Positions 1-7,242 of a stretch of DNA of 9,456 nucleotides are shown piece after piece (position 1 is the first letter of the stretch; each line of letters begins with the position of its first letter). Made by a program: the position numbers and the translations under genes. The stretch spans positions 1 through 9,456 of the forward strand of contig JBELML010000184.1 in NCBI GenBank assembly GCA_042095835.1. The letters are read 5' to 3'. Origin of the DNA: DATFKA01 sp042095835 (GTDB lineage Bacteria > Bacteroidota > Bacteroidia > Chitinophagales > Saprospiraceae). A model generated the notes under the pieces. That model was not told the origin of the DNA and did no database searches. It worked only from the letters and a program-made list of their open reading frames with translations.

Positions 1-216
1 GAAATGGATGTTAGGGATTTGCTGGTAGTGGATAGAAAATAAGAGTATTTTTTTCTCACCTTACTCCCCCTTATAACATTATCAACCTCCCTTTGCAGGC
101 AGGCAGGCTCATAATCTTCTAAATTTCTGCCTCCCCGCGCCCTTTTTCCCTGAAGGGACCCAGCCCGCAATAGATAAATACTTTAGGCTCCTATAACTCC
201 CCCCTAACCGCTCAAC
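1..216. other. Downstream non-coding region of the cluster
   Basis: No supported gene was found between the window edge and the repeat behind the last glycosyltransferase. The stretch is rich in C runs on the plus strand (around 65-70, 131-150 and 199-204) and in T runs (46-55). A weak possible stem, CCCTT pairing with AAGGG (about 140-157), is not followed by a T-run on the minus strand, so no intrinsic terminator can be claimed. At the very edge, a plus-strand frame is open from 1 to a TAA at 40-42 and a minus-strand frame is open from a GTG at 59. Either might be a real gene end or start, but neither can be supported from this window. Confidence 0.5.
95..108. repeat. Short GCAG tandem (three and a half copies)
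   Basis: GCAGGCAGGCAGGC is three copies of GCAG plus a partial copy, within non-coding sequence. It is too short to say more than that it is a simple repeat. Confidence 0.5.
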
Positions 217-273
217 ACTAAACCTATTCGCCCTTAAACCCTATCACCCTTTAACCACATAACCTAATCAACC
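217..273 (-). repeat. Degenerate G-rich octamer repeat spanning the stop codon
   Basis: Read on the minus strand from 273 downwards, the sequence falls into units that each begin with GG: GGTTGATTA, GGTTATGT, GGTTAAAG, GGTGATAG, GGTTTAAG, GGCGAATA and GGTTTAGT. The period is 8 bases apart from one 9-base unit, with a consensus near GGTTWAAG. The TAG stop at 266-264 straddles the junction of the first two units. Fragments of the pattern (GTTGAGCG, GTTAGGGG) continue to about 201. The strand bias (almost no C on this strand) is marked. Function is unknown; a mutating simple repeat or a transcript 3'-end element are possibilities. Confidence 0.55.
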
Positions 274-1412
274 CTAAACAGCTCCTGATACCGCTCCAAT
301 AAGTCACTTCCCTCTACATACAGCCTAGCGTATTCCCAAGCTGACTTTGACCACAAATCATAGGTTTCCTGATCCATCGCAGCAGCGGTTTCGATCGCAT
401 TTACAAACGCCTCTGGTTGATCGAGTGAAATATCCCAGCCTATTTTTTGGTCTTTGAGGTTTCGCCAAGGTGTTTGATCACTAATGATGACCGGTAGTCC
501 TGCCGAAAATGCCTCAAAGATGGCATGGCCGAAGTTTTCGCCTTGGGTGGGGAGGATGAAGAAGTGGTGGTCTGCAAAGATGGGTTGCAACTGATGATGA
601 GGAATCGCACCTAAAGCATCCACCTTTATGTGCCCTCCTAATTGATCGATGACCTCTTGACAATTTTTCCAATAATCTTGATCTTCTAACGGACCAACAA
701 TGGATAGATGGATGTCACTTCTTACTTGCTTTAAACAATCCAAGACCAACTTTAGTCCCTTGATTGGATGAATCCGGCCTATAAATAGGAGGCGAGTCTT
801 TTGTTTGGTTCTTAGTTGATAATCAGGTACCTGAGCAGGAAGATTCCCCAATACCCTTATATTCGTATCTAAACCAAAGTGTCGTTGAATATCCTTGCGC
901 TCGTGGTCATCGGTAGCCTGAAAGCAGATGCGCTTTGGAAATCCGGACCAATACAATAGCTTTAAAAACAGCTTCTTTTTGAGGGATTTGAATTGCAAAG
1001 CACTGGGTCGAAGCATACCTCGCGGTGCTAACACCATTTTACCCCGATAAGCCTCTGCCCTAGCCCACCACAAAGGAAAAATAGTAAAGACTTTAGAGAA
1101 CATGCTATTCAGATAAATAATATCAGGCATGACTTCTTCTATCTTTTCTTTAATGGTGGCATATTGAAGCTGCTCAGGAGACAGGTAGCAAACTTGAGTA
1201 TGCTCTTGGTAAAGAATCCATTGATCGGTTTCTATCCCCGGATAGGCATCAATCGCTTGCAAATCTCTATCCGTAGTGAGTACATAAATCTGGAAAAAGG
1301 CTTGAAGGTGGACTACAACATTAACTGTAGAGCGGATGGGCCCACCTGCTTTATAGCCAGGGGCGAACCAGTCGGTGAGGAAGAGGAGTTTAGGAAGTTG
1401 GGCATTAAGCAT
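264..1412 (-). CDS. GT4 family glycosyltransferase
   Basis: A 382-residue GT-B enzyme. The N-terminal domain opens with KLLFLTDWFAPGYKAGGPIRS (8-28), including the glycine-containing loop of GT4 enzymes that see through the cell-surface glycan pathway, followed by PDIIYLNSMFS (96-106) and APRGMLRPSAL (129-139). The donor domain begins with LLFIGRIHPIKGL (208-220), with R213 and K218 as the phosphate-binding R-x4-K pair. It continues with LSIVGPL (236-242) and ILPTQGENFGHAIFEAFSAGLP (286-307), containing E292-x7-E300. The APRGML segment and TPWRNL (314-319) recur in capsule and exopolysaccharide GT4 proteins. The start is ATG at 1412 with a GAGGA 8 bases upstream; it overlaps the previous gene by 8 bases. 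The last codons and the TAG stop fall into a G-rich octamer repeat. GC is about 46% over six sampled 60-base lines, higher than most of its neighbours. Confidence 0.92.
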   Translation of the reverse strand: MLNAQLPKLLFLTDWFAPGYKAGGPIRSTVNVVVHLQAFFQIYVLTTDRDLQAIDAYPGIETDQWILYQEHTQVCYLSPEQLQYATIKEKIEEVMPDIIYLNSMFSKVFTIFPLWWARAEAYRGKMVLAPRGMLRPSALQFKSLKKKLFLKLLYWSGFPKRICFQATDDHERKDIQRHFGLDTNIRVLGNLPAQVPDYQLRTKQKTRLLFIGRIHPIKGLKLVLDCLKQVRSDIHLSIVGPLEDQDYWKNCQEVIDQLGGHIKVDALGAIPHHQLQPIFADHHFFILPTQGENFGHAIFEAFSAGLPVIISDQTPWRNLKDQKIGWDISLDQPEAFVNAIETAAAMDQETYDLWSKSAWEYARLYVEGSDLLERYQELFRVD

Positions 1413-2400
1413 GCATTATATCCTCGTAAAGGGAAAGATACTCATTAGCAACTTTCTCAATTTTATATTTATCTGCATTTTGCTTACCCTTTTTTATCAA
1501 ATCTAACCGAAATGCCTCGTCACGAATTACCTTTTGAATTCCACTCCTTATACTAGACACCTGGAAAGGATCAACAAGGCATGCTGCACCATCGGCAACT
1601 TCAGGCATAGAGGATATATTACTTGTCACAACTACTCTACCAATCGCATTAGCTTCAATGATAGGCAATCCAAATCCTTCCTCTGTAGAGACTAAGGTAA
1701 GCATATCACAACCGAAATACTTTTGCCGTACTTCTTCATCCGAAAGATATTGAGATTGACTATAATCTATTTGGGTACGCTTTAAAAGTTGAAGCAGATC
1801 ATCATCTAAAGGTCCGATTATATCTAAATGACAGGGTATTTCACTCAGGGCTTGAATTAAGCGGTATAAATTTTTATTCTTCTTGGTTCCAATTTGAAGT
1901 ATTCTGGGGTAGCTGGAATTAAAGGCTTTTTCAGACCAGTCGAATCCTGATAATAAAGGATTGGGTATTACCTTTATCTTTTCAATTGGATAATGCGAAA
2001 GCTTACTGATTTCTTCAGCACTTGCCTTAGAAATGGTAGTCACTACACTACTTCGATTTATAGGCCCCTGCAACCAAAAAAACTTTAATAGCCTTCTTTT
2101 CAGTCCTGAAGCTCGATTGATGAAATCACAATCATGAATGGTAAGGATGGTTCCTTTTTTCTTTAGGAAAAATGCTATGTAGTGACAATCACCTGTGATA
2201 TGATTTACAGTTCCTCTTGATTTATAAATATAGAAGCCATTTAATAAAAGGTTCTTTATACCCTTACTTAGCTTGGGTAGATTCACTAGCTTTAGCTGTG
2301 CTTGATCTTGCCAAATCAAATTTAGTGCATTAAAGATTTTCTCTAAGCTATATTGGCCTTTATGTGGCTTCCTTAAAATGACTTTGATTTGCTTTTCCAC
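1405..2400 (-). CDS. GT4 family glycosyltransferase
   Basis: A 331-residue GT-B enzyme with textbook GT4 features. The N-terminal domain has VNHITGD (65-71) and the strand TILTIHDCDF (84-93), then VVTTISKASAEEI (119-131). The linker carries KVIPNPL (143-149). The donor domain starts at ILQIGTKKNKNL (167-178), where a KKNKN run takes the place of the usual R-x4-K. It contains DIIGP (193-197), LSDEEV (219-224) and STEEGFGLPIIEANAIG (238-254), with the E241-x7-E249 donor motif, followed by MPEVADGAACLVDP (265-278). The HITGD ... TIHD pattern is common among mannosyltransferase-like GT4 enzymes, but the sugar is not certain. The start is GTG at 2400: the frame is closed by TAA at 2418-2416 and no methionine appears before residue 233. 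An AAGG at 2417-2414 is 13 bases away, too far for a good ribosome site. Its end overlaps the next gene by 8 bases. Confidence 0.9.
   Translation of the reverse strand: MEKQIKVILRKPHKGQYSLEKIFNALNLIWQDQAQLKLVNLPKLSKGIKNLLLNGFYIYKSRGTVNHITGDCHYIAFFLKKKGTILTIHDCDFINRASGLKRRLLKFFWLQGPINRSSVVTTISKASAEEISKLSHYPIEKIKVIPNPLLSGFDWSEKAFNSSYPRILQIGTKKNKNLYRLIQALSEIPCHLDIIGPLDDDLLQLLKRTQIDYSQSQYLSDEEVRQKYFGCDMLTLVSTEEGFGLPIIEANAIGRVVVTSNISSMPEVADGAACLVDPFQVSSIRSGIQKVIRDEAFRLDLIKKGKQNADKYKIEKVANEYLSLYEDIMHA
1421..1425 (-). promoter_or_regulatory. Shine-Dalgarno-like GAGGA upstream of the last gene
   Basis: Read on the minus strand, GAGGA lies 8 bases before the ATG at 1412-1410, inside the 3' end of the preceding coding sequence. 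It is the only well-placed Shine-Dalgarno-like motif found before any of the eight complete genes, and it supports both the chosen start and reinitiation at the 8-base overlap. Confidence 0.4.
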
Positions 2401-2418
2401 TATTCGGTTCTTGCCTTA

Positions 2419-3840
2419 CTACAGTTTTATCTTGAAAAACACATTAAAAAAAGTATAGAAAAGAAATATAAAAACACCTGTTTTAAATAGGTGATTCATG
2501 GTAGTCAATGTGTCTGTTTCTGTTTTAATAACATGAAAAAAAATCAAGGGTATCCATAATAATAGTGTTGGATGGTACTGTATAAGAAATAAAAGTAAAT
2601 GGAAGGACAAGCCGAGTATTAAACCATAGAAAAACATAAAAATAATTCCGTAGTAACTCCAATTCGCCCAAGCTTCGCCCATCGGACTAATATTCATACT
2701 ATAGTGTAGATTTCTAATACCCAAAAACCGATCTAGGTTTTCAGCTCCCCCCGCTTGAGGTTTATCCTCCCAAATCATTCGAGGCAACAGTATGGCTAAA
2801 GCCGTATTTCTTATTGTTTCTCCCTTAGCAAATGGGATTTCTCTGGGTACCCGATCCATAGTTGCTGCAATCAACCAGCCTTGGTTTAGGCGGTAGGCTA
2901 CTTGAAACATATTTTGGTTAGAAAAAATCAACCCTGGGTTTATCAAATGTTCAACAGAAGTATGGACGAGTTGAAATGTATTTGGCTTATGATCTTTAAG
3001 ATATACTCGATATTGTTTTTTAACGCTTTGCAGAAAAATGACCCCAAAAAACGAAAATAGAATGAAAAAAAATTTAAACCCAAAAGACATCTTTTTACCT
3101 ATGGTTAGTACAACACCGCCTAACAGTAATAAATAGATAAACTCTCCAAATAAACCATGCTGAACACCAACATATAAAGATGGAAGCATAGCTAAAATCA
3201 AATAAATTATTGGCGATTTTTCCTTAGCAAAATAGAGATATAGGAATCCTACAAAATATAATTTACTAACAAGAAAATTGACAAACTTAAAGCTACTGTT
3301 GATATATGGATCAATCAAAAATGCAAGGATACTGATACCGATTAATAGCCAACCAAGATAAGTTGGTCTTTTCAAGGAAAGACCTCCCGTGAATTCCTTT
3401 AGGGTACGCAGCTTACTAGACGAAAAGATTCTTTGAACGGGAAAACGAACCCCTAAAATCATGGCCATAGTACCTGGCAAAACAAAAGAAAAATAAGTAT
3501 TCAGATCAATACGCATTGCTTTTTCTCCACCTTCCGGTAAAAAGTAGCTTGTATCAAAATAAAAGTAGAAAAACAAGGGAGCTATAAGCCAGGTTAACAC
3601 GGCTAAGACAAGGTAGACATCCAGGATGACCCAAAGTGTTCTTCCAAAGCGAAACACCATTTCTAAACCCAAAAAAATAAATACTCCTAGTGCTATTGCA
3701 CCTCCTAAATACTGAAAAAATGGGTAACTTATAGCTATAGTAAGAATAGCTATAAGCAGAAAGGTAAGGTAATACCTTTGGCATTCTACTCCAGGGGAAA
3801 CTAGCTGAAGCCCTTTAATATTTCTAAGCAAAGAACTCAA
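2419..3840 (-). CDS. Wzy-like polysaccharide repeat-unit polymerase, second of a tandem paralog pair
   Basis: A 473-residue polytopic membrane protein clearly homologous to the gene just upstream. It carries the same ordered motifs: QSVKKQYR (271-278), RLNQGW (317-322), VPREIPFAKG (331-340), LLPR (351-354) with K360, AGGAEN (363-368), RF (371-372), SMNISPMGE (381-389), ANWSYYG (392-398), HPTLLLWIPLIF (423-434) and KTETDTLTTMNHLFK (439-453). About eleven to twelve membrane segments are visible. Compared with the paralog it has an extra N-terminal part of about 47 residues with one more segment (23-42). The probable role is polymerisation, or a related transfer step, of the lipid-linked oligosaccharide on the outer face of the inner membrane. 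The start is uncertain: TTG at 3840 follows an in-frame TGA directly, and the first internal methionine is residue 61. The gap to the preceding gene is 12 bases. Stop is TAG. Confidence 0.72.
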   Translation of the reverse strand: MSSLLRNIKGLQLVSPGVECQRYYLTFLLIAILTIAISYPFFQYLGGAIALGVFIFLGLEMVFRFGRTLWVILDVYLVLAVLTWLIAPLFFYFYFDTSYFLPEGGEKAMRIDLNTYFSFVLPGTMAMILGVRFPVQRIFSSSKLRTLKEFTGGLSLKRPTYLGWLLIGISILAFLIDPYINSSFKFVNFLVSKLYFVGFLYLYFAKEKSPIIYLILAMLPSLYVGVQHGLFGEFIYLLLLGGVVLTIGKKMSFGFKFFFILFSFFGVIFLQSVKKQYRVYLKDHKPNTFQLVHTSVEHLINPGLIFSNQNMFQVAYRLNQGWLIAATMDRVPREIPFAKGETIRNTALAILLPRMIWEDKPQAGGAENLDRFLGIRNLHYSMNISPMGEAWANWSYYGIIFMFFYGLILGLSFHLLLFLIQYHPTLLLWIPLIFFHVIKTETDTLTTMNHLFKTGVFIFLFYTFFNVFFKIKL

Positions 3841-3852
3841 TCAACTATGGAT

Positions 3853-5127
3853 CTACAATTTCCAATTCAAAAATTTGCCCGCAGCCCAAAAGAAACCCAA
3901 GACCAGAATTAGGCTTTTAACCAAATGATTTAAAACTACCACTAATTCTGTTTCTGCTTTGACCACTTGTAAGAAGATTAGCGGAAGCCATAGCAAGATG
4001 GTAGGGTGGCGTCTGGAATATCGATAAAGAACATTTAGAACAATGGCGTAAAATACACCTATGCAGTACATGAATATCCAGGCACCATAAACTCCATAGT
4101 TGGCATAGCCTTCTCCTAATAAACTGACGCCCATAGAGGTAGAAGACTGCAATTGAAATCCTGTAAAACGTTCGTAATTATCTCTTCCTCCAGCCATTTT
4201 CTTGTTGGGTGCTAAAAACCGAGGTAACAAGGCTGCAGAAACAGCTTCATTAATAGTTGCTCCATTTGCAAAAGGCTCTCTTTCTGGCACCTGTTCCATA
4301 ATCTTGCTGTTGATCCAACCTTGGTTGATTCGGATTACTAAACCTGAAAAAGATTCCCTACTAAATAACTCATCGGAACTTTGTACTCGATTACTGACTA
4401 GGTTGGTGTATAAACTGACTCGATCTCCAGCAAAACCACCAAACCAGACCAATTCCCTATACTCTTGTTTTACGACCTGTATTATAAAGACCAAAAAGAA
4501 GCCACCAATAAGCGCCATACTCTTCTGCCTAAACGTAGGTTTAATGATATAAGCAGCGTATAGTCCCACCATAGCGGTCCAGAGTAATAAGTCATGAAAC
4601 AGTCCCGCCCGAACCGAACTGAGTAATGTTAGTAACCAAGCAACTAAAACAATCAGCCATTTATTTTTGTGCACTGAAAAAAGTAGGTAGATAAGACCTA
4701 TATATTTAGCATTGGAAAGTAGGAAAAAAACAAACTTAAGGAAGGAAGGCACATAAGCCCCTGCAAAAGAGAAGAAAATACCCAAGCCAATCAACCAATA
4801 GGGCAACGTCGGTTGTGCCTGAATAAGTCCCTGGGCATAAGTAATTAGATTCGCTTCATATCGACTACGATGCTGTTTTCTAAACAATAAACCAAGGGAT
4901 AAAAACAACAGAGAAGGGACAGCTAACCACATGTATTCCTCTTCAGGAACATACATATGGTATTTATAGTGGTCATCAAAGAAGGTATAGGATAGCCAGG
5001 GGCCTACGACCCATTGTAGGGCAGCTATTAATAAAAGAAGGCCAAAAATGGGGATGCCATTACCTGCTCTCTTCATAGCTTTGGAAAAAATCCAAATACT
5101 TAAAGCTAAACCAAGGATGCTTATCAC
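3853..5127 (-). CDS. Wzy-like polysaccharide repeat-unit polymerase, first of a tandem paralog pair
   Basis: A 424-residue integral membrane protein with about ten to eleven hydrophobic segments (near 2-17, 25-47, 66-82, 110-150, 157-195, 203-219, 346-368, 376-390 and 399-416) and one large hydrophilic loop (about 221-345). The loop and its edges hold QVVKQEYR (217-224), RINQGW (266-271), VPEREPFANG (280-289), ALLPR (299-303), AGGRDN (312-317), RF (320-321), SMGVSLLGE (331-339) and ANYGVYG (342-348). Then come HPT (374-376) and KAETELVVVLNHLVK (390-404). An arginine-rich outside loop between TM blocks, placed among glycosyltransferases, is the hallmark of Wzy polymerases; LPR followed by a lysine also recalls oligosaccharide repeat-unit polymerases. 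GTG at 5127 is taken as start: the frame is closed by TAA upstream, and TM1 aligns with TM2 of the adjacent paralog. An ATG at codon 18 would lose that segment. An O-antigen-ligase role is an alternative. Confidence 0.72.
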   Translation of the reverse strand: MISILGLALSIWIFSKAMKRAGNGIPIFGLLLLIAALQWVVGPWLSYTFFDDHYKYHMYVPEEEYMWLAVPSLLFLSLGLLFRKQHRSRYEANLITYAQGLIQAQPTLPYWLIGLGIFFSFAGAYVPSFLKFVFFLLSNAKYIGLIYLLFSVHKNKWLIVLVAWLLTLLSSVRAGLFHDLLLWTAMVGLYAAYIIKPTFRQKSMALIGGFFLVFIIQVVKQEYRELVWFGGFAGDRVSLYTNLVSNRVQSSDELFSRESFSGLVIRINQGWINSKIMEQVPEREPFANGATINEAVSAALLPRFLAPNKKMAGGRDNYERFTGFQLQSSTSMGVSLLGEGYANYGVYGAWIFMYCIGVFYAIVLNVLYRYSRRHPTILLWLPLIFLQVVKAETELVVVLNHLVKSLILVLGFFWAAGKFLNWKL

Positions 5128-5170
5128 CCTTGGAAAATATTTTTAGCATCCAAAACCGACATGTTTTGCT

Positions 5171-6190
5171 CTATGATTCTAATACTCGTTTTAAAATTTT
5201 TTTTAAAATACTATGGTAAGCAAACCCACCTTTTGTCACTTTTAAAAGTCCTTTCTCTGTTACTTTTTCAAGTTGATCTAAATGGTTTTGATAATACTTT
5301 ATTTTTTCAATTAGCTCTTCTGAGTCATTAAAAAAAATCACTTCCTCCTCTTCAAAAAATGATCTTATTTCTGGGTTATCTTCAGTTAATAATGCAGTTC
5401 CACATGCAGGAATTTCGAATGTACGAGTAGTAGATTTTTCTGGAAACCGTTTGGATAAAAGTCCAAGACCGAACAATGATGAGGAAATGAATTTACTATA
5501 ACTTTCTTTAAATATAGCCTCTCCTAGAAACCTCAAGTTTGGATTCTTTTTGTTTCTTTTAATAAATTTTGTCCAGCCTTTTCCACCCAAGTTTAAAACA
5601 ATATTATTATCGATTAGTAGTTGGGCCATTTTGATCCGATGCGGTTCAGCAAGACCTATAAAACAGACAGCATTTTCTTTATCTTCGAATGAATTAAATG
5701 GGCGGTGAATCTGTTTGTCAAAACCCTGCGTGGTGAAAATGAATTTCCCCTCTGAAACAAGTGACTTATAAATTTCAGTTTCGCAACTTTTTGTGGTCAC
5801 AACAAAATCGTAATAGTTGATTGATTGATTAAATAGGTTTGATTGATTAGCAAAAAACGCCATATCTGGAGTGAAATGGACTAGTCTTTTTGCACTTTTT
5901 CTAAGCGCCCTAATTGTTGTCGTATCAATAAAAATCCCTTTATCTATCCAAATTAAATCATACTGTTCATTTTTTATACCATCGAGGATATAGGAATTGA
6001 TTTTTTTGATTAGTGGACCTTTCTTAAAACGAAAGCCTACCGAACGTACTAATCTAGGGGCCTGGAAGAAGGGTAGGTTTGTGTCTATTACTTCAAATAG
6101 GCAATGTGACAGTAGATCACTTAGGACTTGAGCCCGCATTTTGCTGGTAGTTCCTGGTGAATATTGGCCAATGTAAAGTACCCTTTCCAA
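5171..6190 (-). CDS. CgeB-like glycosyltransferase (Glyco_trans_1_2 type C-terminal domain)
   Basis: A 339-residue protein resembling the CgeB/YkvP-like glycosyltransferases. The N-terminal domain contains RVLYIGQYSPGTTSK (3-17), the strand YDLIWIDKG (77-85) and TTKSCETEIYKSL (132-144). The linker has GFDKQIHRP (156-164), and the donor domain opens with CFIGLAEPHR (176-185). The diagnostic part is KSTTRTFEIPACGTALLTE (252-270), followed by an acidic stretch and FFNDSEELIEKIKYY (286-300), matching the R-xFE-xpAcG-xxLLTe ... eEL-xekixyYl pattern known in this family. The expected role is sugar transfer in cell-surface glycan assembly. TTG at 6190 is chosen as start because RVLYIG needs to be included and the first internal methionine (residue 18) would remove it. 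It lies 5 bases behind the previous gene. Base composition is the lowest sampled apart from the GT2 gene: about 32% GC over six 60-base lines counted by eye. Confidence 0.85.
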   Translation of the reverse strand: MERVLYIGQYSPGTTSKMRAQVLSDLLSHCLFEVIDTNLPFFQAPRLVRSVGFRFKKGPLIKKINSYILDGIKNEQYDLIWIDKGIFIDTTTIRALRKSAKRLVHFTPDMAFFANQSNLFNQSINYYDFVVTTKSCETEIYKSLVSEGKFIFTTQGFDKQIHRPFNSFEDKENAVCFIGLAEPHRIKMAQLLIDNNIVLNLGGKGWTKFIKRNKKNPNLRFLGEAIFKESYSKFISSSLFGLGLLSKRFPEKSTTRTFEIPACGTALLTEDNPEIRSFFEEEEVIFFNDSEELIEKIKYYQNHLDQLEKVTEKGLLKVTKGGFAYHSILKKILKRVLES

Positions 6191-6195
6191 AAAGA

Positions 6196-7242
6196 TTAAT
6201 CCATGATTTTTTGGACTAATTTTTCATAGACAGGCTCACATACATATGGAGAAGGGCTATAAGAAAGCCCCGTTTTATCAAGCGCTTTTTCTATATCAAA
6301 TGCAGGAAGGTTTTCGTAATCGACCATTAGCATTTTTGGGTAGCAATCTTGGCGTTCATATTCTTTGGCAGTAAGGAGTTTATCTGAGCACCAAACATCG
6401 AGACCAAGGGCTAAATACTCGAAAATTTTATTTGGCGCATTGTAAGTAAAATTAAGAGATGATCCATTGTAAAGAACTAGGCCAACATCATACTTTCCTT
6501 TTAAAGATGGTATATCCTGATAAGGAATTGACCCACAGATATTACAGTTGTCATATCTTTCAATTAAATCCCTTACCTCATCCGAAAACCGATGGGAGTA
6601 AAAATCTATATCGAATCTTTTATCATCGCCGAAATAACCTAATAAACTTTCTAAATACAATGATTCTTTTGATAATGCTCCAATATGAAGCAGCTTAAAA
6701 ACTTTCCCTTTGCTTTCAATTTTCCTATTGGATTCTATCCAAGATGAGGGTGGGTAATTGGGCATTGTATTGAAAGTATTTTTACTTATTGAAGGGAAGT
6801 CTTTTTGAAATAATGCCAATCGATCTTCATTGGTATGCGAAATCCAAGATGCTCTTTCAAAGAGCATACCTTCCAATTTTCGCCCCAATCGCTCATAAAA
6901 CGATTGTCTTCTGTACTCTTCTATACTAAAATATTCGTGATAATGAATAAATAATTTCCGCCTAGAGTGTGGAAATAGGAAAAAATATATCGCAACGGGT
7001 GTGGCGCTAATTGATTCGTAATAAACAATACTGTGATTAGTAAACAGCAATGAAAAAAAAGTACGGATCAAAAAACTAAAATAGATTAGGCTATTAAGGA
7101 ATCGTGCCTGCATTGCCATTCTAGATCCGCTAATGTATTGAAATTTTATAGTTTGGTTTTCTATATAGTCAATGAGGTTGATGATGGGAGGATACTTTGA
7201 AGTATCGCGATAATGAAGAATAAGGATTTTAGATGCTGTCAT
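6196..7242 (-). CDS. GT-B-like glycosyltransferase (GT4-related)
   Basis: A 348-residue protein. The N-terminal domain has KILILHY (5-11), a strongly hydrophobic stretch at about 50-68 that may anchor it to the membrane face, YYESISATPVAIYFF (74-88) and a conserved-looking HYHEYFS (100-106). The donor half begins with PNYP (161-164) and LHIGALSKE (185-193). It carries GLVLYNG (254-260) followed by NFTYNAPNKIFEYLALGLDVW (264-284), the sPNKlfEYmalGlPv-type motif of many polysaccharide-cluster GT4 enzymes; E275 would contact the donor ribose. The first Glu of the classical E-x7-E is replaced by an aromatic residue, as is common in this subgroup. It starts with ATG at 7242, 14 bases inside the preceding gene, with an A-rich leader and no Shine-Dalgarno motif, and stops with TAA 5 bases before the next gene. 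Sugar and linkage cannot be assigned. Confidence 0.82.
   Translation of the reverse strand: MTASKILILHYRDTSKYPPIINLIDYIENQTIKFQYISGSRMAMQARFLNSLIYFSFLIRTFFSLLFTNHSIVYYESISATPVAIYFFLFPHSRRKLFIHYHEYFSIEEYRRQSFYERLGRKLEGMLFERASWISHTNEDRLALFQKDFPSISKNTFNTMPNYPPSSWIESNRKIESKGKVFKLLHIGALSKESLYLESLLGYFGDDKRFDIDFYSHRFSDEVRDLIERYDNCNICGSIPYQDIPSLKGKYDVGLVLYNGSSLNFTYNAPNKIFEYLALGLDVWCSDKLLTAKEYERQDCYPKMLMVDYENLPAFDIEKALDKTGLSYSPSPYVCEPVYEKLVQKIMD

Noticed and set aside
1..42. Possible last codons of a plus-strand gene ending at TAA 40-42
   Set aside because: Only 13 codons are visible and the opposite strand is also open there, so it cannot be told from chance.
1..59. Possible start of a further minus-strand gene at GTG 59-57 preceded by a G-rich, SD-like stretch
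   Set aside because: The G-rich stretch belongs to a generally G-rich non-coding strand, the 19 visible codons show no signal peptide or motif, and the rest is outside the window.
140..157. Possible hairpin terminator after the operon
   Set aside because: The stem is only about five pairs and no T-run follows in the direction of transcription.
1164..1448. Plus-strand open frame of 94 codons
   Set aside because: It lies opposite two strongly supported GT4 genes, has no recognisable domain and low-complexity charged ends; a shadow of the minus-strand coding sequence.
3554..3784. Minus-strand frame of 76 codons inside the second polymerase-like gene
   Set aside because: Out-of-frame overlap with a membrane-protein gene whose paralog supports the longer frame.
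3841..3855. Idea that TGA is read as an amino acid, since TGA is absent as a stop
   Set aside because: Reading through the TGA just before the TTG start of the second polymerase-like gene adds only four codons before a TAG, and all domains are complete under the standard code.
4202..4552. Plus-strand open frame of 116 codons
   Set aside because: Entirely antisense to the conserved loop of the first polymerase-like gene, with no membrane or catalytic pattern of its own.
6459..6698. Plus-strand open frame of 79 codons
   Set aside because: Antisense to the donor domain of a glycosyltransferase with intact motifs; no independent support.
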